A DNA stretch of 64,000 nucleotides. It comes from Persicaria tinctoria (Eukaryota > Streptophyta > Magnoliopsida > Caryophyllales > Polygonaceae). Made by a program: the position numbers and the translations under genes. The stretch's first letter is position 1, and every line of letters begins with the position of its first letter. The notes beneath the pieces are model-generated. The model saw only the letters and a program-made list of their open reading frames with translations, did not search any database and was not told the DNA's origin. The stretch covers positions 66,881,857 through 66,945,856 of the forward strand of contig JBANSL010000017.1 in assembly GCA_037127255.1 (NCBI GenBank). The letters run 5' to 3'. Shown here in pieces: positions 54,803 through 64,000 of this stretch.

Positions 54803-57360
54803 TACAACATCCAATTTCTCCTCTTACCTATCTCAAACTGTCTCTTGTCTGTCTACACTCTATCTTCTCCTCTATCTACATCCCCTATCTCACTCACTTC
54901 TAACAAACTCTCCCGCCCAATCTTGGGGCATAACAAATCTGGTATCAGAGCCTCTTTCTTGGCTAATCTTCAAGCACAACAATGACATATGGAACAAGAT
55001 CGAAGTCACAGGAGCTGCAACTACAAGAATTCAAAGAGCACACGAGGTCGTTCAAGGAGGAGATGAGTAGATTCGCAGCTTCAACCGCGAAATTCATCAC
55101 GGATTCACAAAAACACAGAGAAGATCAAGCGCATGAAATGGCGGAATTAAGAAGTTTGATAGATCGGGGATTGGAAAAGCTCACGAAGTTTGTTCGCAAT
55201 CTTCCACAGAGGGAGTTGCTGGTGGAAGAACCCGATCCAGGAGGCAGGAAATCGAATCAAGACTCGAGGAATTGAAATGAGCGTCATCAGAATAAGGATA
55301 TTACGAGCGAGTCTTCCAGTTTGAAAGGAGAGGGGCCATCGATCATAGGAATGGGGCCACCGAATAGGGAAATTCATGGATCTCAGGGCCCCCAACATAG
55401 GCGGTTTAATCACACCTACCAGGGAGGTGGTTTGTTCGATGGTGTCCGATGTAATCGATTTCCCAAACTTGATTTTCCCAACTTTGATGGCAAGAGACCT
55501 AGAAGCTAGATTAGAAAGTATGATAAGTTCTTTGGAATCTTTGCGATCTCAGAAGCGCAGAAAGTAGAAATCGCTGCTATGCACTTGATTGATAAGGCGT
55601 GTGGTTACAAGGTTATTCAATCCATAAACCTCGGGTAAAATGGGAGGAGTTTTGTGATGATCTTTGTCTTCGATTTAGCGAAAGAAGGGAGACAGAGATT
55701 GTGGTTGAGTTCAACAAGATCGAGCAGAGGTGGATCTTGAGGACTACAACGAACGATTCGAAGACTTAAGGGCAAGCATGTTGGCTTTTAACCCACAATT
55801 AACAAAATCGTACTTTGTTTCGAGTTATATTAGTGGACTGAAGCAAGAAATTAGGTCCTTGGTAAAACTGGGAAGGCCTACATCAATGGCGGGGATCATG
55901 GAGCAAGCGAGACTTCATTATAGTGCAGTCTAGGCATTGGTGAGGCTAACCAAGAGACCCTGGAAATCCTCCAGCAGTGGGGGTAATTCCCATAGATCAA
56001 CAACTTGAGGAAAAACAAGTGCAGCTACTAGGGATTCAAAGGAATCCAATTCGAACATCAAAGCACTGGGGCAACAGATGTCTAAAATGAGTTTGAAGAA
56101 AGGGAGTGACGGGAAGAAGAGCTTGTGCTACAAGTGTGGTTACAAGTACTTTTATGGTTATAGGTGCAAGGCAAACACGTTTCACAGTTTGATGGCTCAA
56201 GAAGTGAATGAGCAAGAGGTCGTGGATGAACTGTTACCTCTGGCTTGGAAGGATACAGAAGTGGATGAACAAGAAGAGCAGCAGATTTATGTACATGGGC
56301 GAATCAAGCACCACTATCTGAGTGAAAGGGTCAGTCAAAGGTAGAGAAATTACTATCTTGATTGACAATGGAGCCATGCACAGGTTCCTAGATTCACTGG
56401 TAGCATAGAAAGCTAGGTTTGAGATTACAAGAGCCGCGTTAATGGAGGTCAACACTCTCAACGGTACAATGATTAGCAGCAAGATTTGCAATCAGTTTGA
56501 ATGGGAGATGCAAGGAAGCAAGTATGCTTATAACATTCGAATTTTGAATATGGGTGGCAGTTACATGATTTTGGGGTCAGATTGGTTGTCTAGGTTTAAC
56601 CCTGTATTATTTGATTTCCTAGAAGTGCAGATTTCCTTCCTAAAAAAATGGAAGGAAAGTAGTGATCAAGGGAATCAAAGATAATAAGGACAATGGCAAG
56701 GCTAGTATTCGTATGCTTACGAGGAAACAGATCCAAAAGCTACTCCAAAATGGGGATTCAAAGATAGCAGCACAGTTAGTCCAGGTCTGCAGTGTGAAAA
56801 AGGTGGTGCCAGAGTTACCTGAAATGGTGCAAGGTGTGTTGGATGAGTTTAAGGAGGTGTTTGAGGAATCAAAGATAATACTTAAAGGAGGGTACCCCAC
56901 CTTTAGCGTCAACCTTTCAGGTACCCCGTTTCCAGAAAATGGAAATTGAGAGACAATTGACTGAAATGTTAAACAGTGGAGTGGTGAAGCCGAGTCACAG
57001 CCCGTTCGGTTCACCTGTATTGTTGGTCAAGAAAAAGGATGGGAGCTCGAGGATGTGTGTGGATTATAGGAAAATGAACGATGCTACTTTAAAGAATAAA
57101 TTTCCCATCCCACACATTGAAGACCTACTAGATGAGTTGAAAGGGGCTACCGTGTTCTCTAAGCTTGACTTGAGATCGGGGTATCACCAAGTGAGGATGA
57201 TTGGTAATCCCATTCCCCCATTTGCTTTAGATCCATATACTTTGCCCCAACTTATTAGAGGTTTTTACTGGAGATCTTTATTTGAGAAGAAAGTTCTATT
57301 GATTTTATCTAGAGTTGAATGTATTGAGACTGGAAGCATGAAGCTTTGCATTTAGTATAA
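54803..57360 (+). pseudogene. Ty3/Gypsy retrotransposon, truncated within RT
   Basis: The end of a 5' LTR (to about 54935, ATAACA) is followed by a primer-binding site TGGTATCAGAGC (54940-54951). Gag begins at ATG 54982 (coiled, charged: HREDQAHEMAELRSLID), with capsid parts at 55730-55933 (YNERFEDLRASMLAFNPQL, SSYISGLKQEIRSLV). A zinc knuckle CYKCGYKYFYGYRC is at about 56126, with the histidines replaced by Tyr. The protease remnant is LIDNGAMHRFLD (about 56355-56390; the usual D-S-G is D-N-G). The RT start is 56939-57205: [45 protein letters not shown]. The sequence then departs from RT before the catalytic YxDD, and no integrase, RNase H or 3' LTR is present. Several stops. Dead element. 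Confidence 0.88.
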
Positions 57361-57755
57361 GGGTTTTGATGCCAAATTTGAATTGATTAAAACAGATCTT
57401 CCATGTTGTGAATGCTTGTGACCCAATTGAATGGATTATATCAAATAAATTGTTTTTTATTAAAAGAAATTTTAAAATTAAGGTGTTTAATTAAAAACTA
57501 TATATGGTTCTTTTTTTAAATTATAAACATTAGGAAAACAAGACATTTAAGTCATAAACATAAAATATCGCTGAAAAATTAAAATATTATGTTGAAAAGT
57601 AGAGTTTGGTATTTTAGTGAAATGAATTATATTATATAATGTGTTTATGCATACTTTTTTTTTCAAAAAAAGGGTGTTTTATTAAAAAAGTTATATGTGT
57701 GTGTGTGGTGTCTTTTATGAAGAAACCCTTAAAAAATTCAGAAAATTTTTTTTAA
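57361..57755. other. AT-rich spacer, nothing recognised
   Basis: AT-rich sequence with T-runs and a (GT)n stretch near 57695-57710. Confidence 0.45.
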
Positions 57756-58907
57756 GGAAAATAACTCAAAATAATATGAAGTATCAACCTTTAACCGAAA
57801 ATAATACGAACTTTAAATTTCACTAACCCATGTACAAACTATGCCAATATTAACCGAAAATAATATGACTTCAATTTCCGATCTCCAGAAATATTTTTGG
57901 GGTCAAAATAAAATAAACAAGAAAGTTAGGTGGGGAATTGTAAATTACATTACAAACACTAACACAGTGAGAGGCATGAAGCCATGAACCGACTTCTTCT
58001 TCTTCTTCCTCACTGCGGTACGTGGTCGGTCACCGGCGACAATAAGTACACACAGTGAAGATGTCGTCGACCAAACAACAATTGTTGGCAGCAGATTCAA
58101 TGTGGTGGGGCAAATCCGGTGGCGACGAAAATCAACTTCGTCCCCTTCCTCGGACGTGGTCTACGCAAGCAATGAGACGTCTCCCATGACGGTTTTGCCA
58201 ATTCAACTCCAAATCACATGTACTCAACACCGAAATGTTCGGAGATTCAATTTCTAGTGTGATGGAATCTCTATTGATTGATTTCAACTCCAATTTACCC
58301 CCAATTTCATCAAAATTCGAAACCCTAAAAAATTACCTTTGTCGAATTGGGATGGCAATCGACGTTCTTATCGTAAATTGAGAACACAGTGAGCTTCCTA
58401 AAATAAAAAGGAAGATAAAAACATATTCAATTTGATGTTTCATATTCTTTTTCACCGCAACCTTATGCGTGAGATTTTCGACATTTTTTAACCTTCCCCA
58501 ACTTGCGTCGTCGGCGACCCTAGTGGCCATTAGAGCCATCGGTTGTCGTCGTATCTCCCGTCACCGGACTCCTCGCCACCCTTCTGTTGCCAGCAACCGC
58601 CGTCTTCACCGACGTCTCTTTGCCGCCACCGCTGTTGCTGAAATTGGTGAGGAGGAAGATGATGGGTTGTAGACTTGCAAAAATAATTTACAATATATCA
58701 CCCACTTGTCTTGTTTATTTCATTTTGAGCCCAAAATCCTTTCTCCGGATGCCACGTCGTCATTTTAGTTATAAAAATGGCCGGAATTTAAAGTCGTATT
58801 ATTTTCGATTAATATTGGTATAGTTTGTACATGAGTTAGTGAATTTTAAAGTTCATATTATTTTTGGTTAATAGTTGATACTTCGTATTATTTTGAGTAA
58901 TTATTCT
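57756..58907. mobile_element. Mutator-like element with about 130-bp TIRs and GC-rich interior
   Basis: Left arm 57756-57890 and right arm about 58775-58906 are inverted repeats sharing ACTCAAAATAATANGAAGTATCAAC, AATAATANGAACTTTAAA and CATGTACAAACTATNCCAATATTAA-type blocks with few differences (N marks variable bases). The possible target duplication TTTTTTTTAA on both sides is low complexity and weak. The interior (57960-58680) is GC-rich, in contrast to both arms, and includes a plus-strand frame 58469-58672 (Arg/Ala/His-rich) with no known family. It resembles a Pack-MULE. Confidence 0.68.
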
Positions 58908-58974
58908 TTTTTTTTAATAATAAAGCTAAAGGAGAGTTTGAACTAAAGACCTCGTGGTAATTTATATGCAACTT

Positions 58975-59287
58975 CTTTAGAAACGAGTCAAGCTCGAGCC
59001 AAGTCTAAATTTGGACTCGAACTTAAAAATGTGCTCATACTCAAATCGTTTAAGAAATGAACGAGCTAGAGCCGAGTTTTTTTTCGAGCATTAAGCAACC
59101 CTATCTGCTCACAACATATAGTAATTTAAATGAAACTTTAGAAATTTTATGAAATTCGATCTATTTGAGCTTAAATCGAGCAAGCTGAGCTTTGAACTGA
59201 GCTTAAAAATGTGCTCATACTCAGCTTGTTTATAAAATGAACGAGCTCGAGCTAAGCTCGAACTACTCGGTTCATATAACACCTTTA
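58975..59287. mobile_element. Fragment of the hAT-like family seen at 1-354
   Basis: Shares the order AACGAGCTNGAGCCGAGTTTTT, TCGAGC, CACAACATAT, TTTAGAAATT, GAGCTTAAATC and GGTTCATATAACACC-type end with the element at the window start. The right end is at 59287 and the left side is truncated or degraded. Confidence 0.6.
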
Positions 59288-59879
59288 ATTACAATGAAGT
59301 CTATCTTGAATGAGTCTATTATTCCCCTCTATTATGAGTTTGTTCTGATAAGTTTAATTCAAAATATTAAACTAAAATATTTTATATAATTTTATAATAT
59401 TAATTTATTTTATTATTAATATTTTACTTTGTATTTTTTTTTAAAATCACTCCATGCAGTGAAATTGTACTAGTTACATTTATATTCAAAATATCGATCT
59501 ATCTTTATAGGTTTATAAAATTTTATTTTTCAAAATCATGCTTTAAGATTTCGTAAAATTTTATTTTGTAAAATATCGTCATTTAAATTTTTAATTTTTT
59601 TAATACATTCTTTTTTAAGATAAAAATTTACAAATATATAAAAATATATGTTTATAATATAAATGTAATATTTTTTTATAAGATTAAAATAAATTGGTGT
59701 TATGCCCAACTGAATCTAGGGATTGAATTAGGGATTGCAAGGTGAAAGCCTGTACAAGGCCAGTGAGGAGCACATACATACTTCCAAAATTCCCGGAGTA
59801 ATTAATCCTTTTTTTTTTGGTAATAATTAACCTTCTTTTTTTTTTTTTGTAATAATTAACCTTTTTTCTTTCTCAATCG
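59288..59879. other. AT-rich spacer, nothing recognised
   Basis: Long AT-rich stretch with two poly-T runs near 59809 and 59833. No supported feature. Confidence 0.45.
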
Positions 59880-60390
59880 GCAGCGTTTTGTTGTCCGCAA
59901 GGCCGAACGCCGCCTCCACGGCATACGGACTAGCGGCGTTCAGGCTGCTCCTCATCAGCCACACCGTTGTCAATGGCGTCACCGGACCGCTTGCACCGGC
60001 CATCTTCTTCTTCATCTTCTCCTGGTCAGTAATCGGCGAACCTTCTCGTTTTCGTTTCAAAATTCAACCTGGATCTTATCTTGTGTGCTGTCAAATATAT
60101 ATGTATGACCTAGTTGAATTCTGCGTTTGATTCTTGCTTTGCATGTGTGAAATTTGTGTGATATGCTCAGTATATTTCAGAAACCAGAGGTTTAGTAGTG
60201 TCAGGAAGAAGGAGGAAATCGGTAATTAGGGTTTAATTAGTACACTTTCACTCTTTGAGCTAACGAGGTTTAGGTATAATCTCTAGAAAGAGGGCTAAAA
60301 CTGTGTTAATTAATCGGGAAATTAGGCTCGATGCTAAATTAAATCTGGTCTAAAACTGGCATTGTTGATCGATCTCCAATTAGAATCATC
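59880..60390 (+). pseudogene. Partial DNA-level copy of the DUF1218 gene (exon 2 and part of intron 2)
   Basis: Starts with GGCAGCGTTTT, which matches the leader of the gene at 18147, then jumps into exon 2: ASTAYGLAAFRLLLISHTVV matches residues 51-70 with one change. A deletion removes the CTKCFCFGKG part, leaving VNGVTGPLAPAIFFFIFSW. The exon 2 donor GT is now TC (CTGGTCAGTAATCGG), and intron 2 sequence follows: GTGTGAAATTTGTGTGATATGC, TCAGGAAGAAGGA, and one diverged unit of the intronic tandem repeat (about 60270-60390). Exons 1 and 3 are absent. Because intron sequence is retained, this is a genomic duplication, not a processed copy. Not functional. Confidence 0.88.
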
Positions 60391-60467
60391 AATAATCAAT
60401 AAAGAGCAAAGGAGACGATGGCATCCGAGGCACCCCGAGCATCACTGCAGAAACTGTACAGTGCAGT

Positions 60468-60760
60468 CACTACTAGAAATACCTTCCACGCCGACGGTCT
60501 TTTGCCAACAGATTAAATTGTTTGCCTTGATACTGACGATTTAAGCTGTGGGGGATTTAATCCAGACGGTTACAATCGTCACTAAGTGCCAAAGTTCCTC
60601 ATTAACGGTGTAAACCGTTGGTAAATACAGACAATTTTAGCCGTCGGCAAATTCCGACGGTTTAACTCGTAGACAATTGAACCCCCGACAATTGTGGGCG
60701 TTGGTACTTGCTGGAAGTCCTACGCTTGGTGTAAACCGTTGGAAACTTCCATGCTATCAA
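60468..60760 (+). mobile_element. CACTA element left end with GACGGTT subterminal repeats
   Basis: CACTACTAGAAATACC is a CACTA-type terminus. It is followed by repeated GACGGTY/AACCGTY words in both orientations (CGACGGTCTTTTGCC, CAGACGGTTACAATCGTC, GTAAACCGTTGG, CCGTCGGCAAATTCCGACGG). The right terminus was not found, so only one end survives or the element is truncated. Confidence 0.65.
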
Positions 60761-63700
60761 TAAATTTTGATTAACATATTGAATCTGGTAGATATTATGA
60801 TAATTAAAAATATATTATGGACTTTTAAATTTGATTGATTTATTAGATTTAATTAATTAATTAGGAAGTCCGGCCACACTCCTTGATTATTTTTGTCCGG
60901 TGTTTTTAATCTATACTGTAAAATATATTCTTAGGGTATATGTTAAATAAACTATATATTAATAAAACAAAGATTTTCTGAATTAAATACTTAAATTTTA
61001 GGAAAACATTATTAAAACAGGTTAAAATAATAAAATTTGGATAATATTTTTAAATGTAGCCTCTTTATCTATTCCCTTACTTAAAACATACGGAGTAGGT
61101 TAGAGAATCAAATTTTCGTTTGAAATGTAAAGGGATATAATTAATAAGATAAACACACACAAAAAAGGGATACGATTTTTTATTTCTCGTTAAAAATGAT
61201 TTATTTTCAGGGAATAGTTTAAATGTAAAAATATATAATTATTTTTTTAGAAGAAAAAAAAATATAATTATTAGTTACTTATCTAAATGATGCTTATATA
61301 AAATTGATTCCCTTAATAATCTAATAAAATTACAATAAAAGAGGATAAGTAGATATAGATAGAAGAATCAATATTAACAAAAACTTTGAAAATCACTATT
61401 ATAAAGTATTATTTCACATAAAACCATTTTTTATAAAGGGAAAATTTCACTCAATTTTCAGTTCAATTTTTCGATGCGACAACCTGATATTTGAAAGTTT
61501 AATGACATGGCACCACGTTATTAAATGTTCAAATATAATGTTTAAAAATAAAAATTAATTTTCCGTATAAACTAAAATCAATGTTTAATTTAGTCATCTA
61601 ACTTGCACTAATTTTTTTTCATTTTACCAATAGTTTAAGATCAATCTGATTTATTTCGTATCCCTCGGAATACTGTGTGGGTTTTTAAAATTTAAATAAG
61701 CCTGACATTAATGCACATTTTATCAACTAAAATTATATAAAGTACTACTTCTTAATATTTTTGTAATTAACATAGAATTAAAAAAAATTCTTATAATATA
61801 TACATGTATATTCTTTCAATTTCTTTTTAATTTAAATAAATTTTATATTAATACACATTCTAATAATTCACATCTATAATTATAAAATACATAAAAGGTT
61901 AAATCTAAATAACTCTAATAATATATTAATATATTAAACACAAATAACTTCTTTGGAAAGAAATTATGTCATGAGAAATGAGAATGTGTAATTATAATGG
62001 ATTATTTAAATTTTTATAGCTAGGTATAAATGATTTGATCTTTTATTATCTAAATATAATATAAATTAATCTTAGACAAATTATTATTTTAACTTTATGA
62101 AGTTTTCATATCTCATGCAATGGATATTTTTTCTAAAAATTAATTATTATGGATTATAGATAAAACTGAGTTGAAGATAAAACATTAAATTTATCAATTT
62201 CATGATGATATATTATTTAATGCATCAATATATATATTAGAATTTTTTTTAATTGGTTACAAATAAAAGAGGTAGAATGTAACACACACCCACACACATA
62301 TATATAACGAAAAAATTAGGTAAAATCTTATAAAAATGTATCATTATCTAAACAAATTGGGTAAAATCTTATCTTAAGATATCTTGCTATATTGAATAAG
62401 TGGTGTTGGATAAAAATTTGATAAAATCTTACCTTTAGCATATATTGCTATATTTTCTTGATTAACATTTTTTTTTTCAATTGGTTGAAAATACCATGAT
62501 TAAGGAGAAGCCAACATTTGACACAAACAACCTTTCCTTTATTATATATAATAGATAGATGAATACTTAATATTGATTCATTGCTGATAGTTCGTATTAT
62601 TACGTTCAGAAGCATATACTTCTTTATTCTTAAATATTTAAGCAATTCTCAACCAAACAAATACTTATATATATTGACATATAGATATATATTATGTCAT
62701 TGCAAATTTACAATATAAAAAAAATTTGAAAAACGTTATTCAGAGTATGTACTACGTATAGTCTATATAAAAAAAAAATTACCTACTTTTACTTTGGATT
62801 GGAAATTAAACAAACTCTTCTGTTTATAGTTTTTTACCCTTTGGAAATATTCAAAGAATCACTACGTATATATCGGGCATTAGTTGAAGATTTTATCTTT
62901 TCAATCTATAGATAAAGGAAAATATATGTATTGGGAAGATTTTTGAAGCAGTTACGTTAATTAACTTAAAGATTAAAAAAAAAAAACTCTTTGTTCACGA
63001 TCATCACGTACTATAACTCTATGACTGCGCTCAAGGAGTTCTATCTCTAACCGTCCTTCATTCTCTATTGCTCTATCTCTTTTGCGCTCTCTCTTGTTCG
63101 CTCTCATTGATAACTCTTTCTTGTACGTGTATTGACAGTTCTTCAATGGCTTCAATTCCCATATATTGGATGATCCGGAAGAATTCGGTGACACATCGAT
63201 AGGAATCATCCCTCCAACAAGCAATGGAAACCAAGTCGAATCAAATTGGGGACTCCAATCCTGATATGCAGGCAAACAGGCAAATGGTATGTTTATATAT
63301 GTGTTGAATATTTCTGTCATTTTATCCAAACTTTTCATTTTAGTTGCTAAAGCTTTACTTTTAACCCAATATATGTAATTGTAGGATGGATTGAAGACTT
63401 GATCACAGGTTAGCTTCCCACTTTAAGATGAGAAAATGTACGTTATTGCTCAAGGCCGTTGGTACGTAGTATTTGCAAATTAATGAGCCATATCCAGTCA
63501 TGGTTACTTATTGCAAGTGGGATTGCATACTAAATCCATATGCTCTTGATCCTTCATCTTCGATCGTCTTTCCCTGAATCAACGCCAATTGACGGAAATA
63601 TTGACTACAATAGAGCCTCGATCGATTACAAGAACAAGCAAGAACAAATGCAAATGCTCAATCATCATCGACTTCTTGGTTGCCCCTTTTGGTTTCATTT

Positions 63701-64000
63701 TAAGACTTTTTAGATTAGTTCGTTTTCTCATTGTTGATGAGGATTATGCCTCGTGGGACATGTTGTAGTTTTATCGAGCTAATCAAATTTGATTGATCTA
63801 TTTTATTGTATTTAAATTGTATATCATATCATGATTTGTATATATGCTGTAATTTCATTATTAATAGCAAAATCACAATTTTAAATTAGTTTTTAATTAC
63901 TTTCTGATTGTGGTGGTTATAAAAAAATTGAGATCGTGGTCTAATTTTTTTTTAGATTTATTAATGATAAATTTAAATTGATCTATTTTATTTTTATTTT
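60761..64000. other. AT-rich region, no gene supported
   Basis: About 3.2 kb of very AT-rich sequence. Around 63000-63460 base composition rises, and AG/GT-bounded stretches (for example 63385-63408) could be taken for small exons. The joined frames stop quickly and match no family I know. Nothing else is called. Confidence 0.4.

Noticed and set aside
55321..55567. Separate small genes downstream of the Gypsy primer-binding site
   Set aside because: They are shifted-frame pieces of the Gypsy gag remnant.
63100..63460. Possible multi-exon gene start near the right edge
   Set aside because: AG/GT-bounded stretches can be drawn, but joined frames stop within about 30 codons and match no family.
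1..64000. rRNA genes, CRISPR arrays, bacterial operons or riboswitches
   Set aside because: Nothing resembling these was seen; gene structure and repeats are those of a plant nuclear chromosome.

Overview
The window is nuclear DNA of a flowering plant, most likely a eudicot; I cannot name the species. Reasons: split genes with GT-AG introns, plant-restricted gene families (DUF789, DUF1218, a PIF/SPATULA-type bHLH), a dense and nested load of plant transposon superfamilies (Mutator, hAT, CACTA, Stowaway, Tourist, TRIM, Copia, Gypsy, LINE, SINE), and a piece of plastid DNA carrying ycf1 lodged inside a retrotransposon.

Three genes look intact. A DUF789 gene (12455-15685, +, six coding exons, 414 aa) and a DUF1218 four-helix membrane protein gene (18147-21526, +, three exons, 199 aa) lie in tandem. 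A bHLH transcription factor gene (22229-25305, -, five exons, about 332 aa) converges on them from the right. Splice sites and phases were checked by hand, and each gene gives one continuous reading frame. This gene island (about 11.7-25.5 kb) carries small insertions only in introns and spacers: TRIM, hAT-like, Tourist-like, SINE and Stowaway.

Left of the island (1-11 kb) are non-autonomous hAT elements with GAGCTCGAGC subterminal repeats, a decayed Mutator-like transposase on the minus strand, a TRIM retroelement with a visible PBS and 5-bp TSD, a promoter-like patch, and two copies of a poly-A retroelement. Right of the island (25.6-64 kb) is a repeat-dominated landscape. A non-autonomous CACTA sits beside a Ty1/Copia element (minus) that contains about 4.7 kb of plastid ycf1. 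Next come a LINE split by a 2.2-kb solo LTR and an unusual reverse-transcriptase element with a nuclease-like C-terminus, split by a 1.37-kb solo LTR. Then follow Mutator and hAT elements (one hAT containing a Tourist MITE, SINE pieces and a Pack-MULE-like element), a 702-bp foldback Mutator-like element, a truncated Gypsy element, another Mutator-like element, and a broken DNA-level copy of part of the DUF1218 gene. The last 3.2 kb is AT-rich and holds nothing I can call.

The strongest points for a second look are the RT plus zinc-knuckle plus PD-(D/E)XK-like element at 42.85-47.34 kb, the plastid insert inside Copia, perfect hairpins and a duplicated splice donor in the bHLH introns, the tandem-LTR TRIM, and the Mutator elements carrying GC-rich non-transposon sequence. 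Boundaries and target-site duplications were read by eye. No database search was possible.
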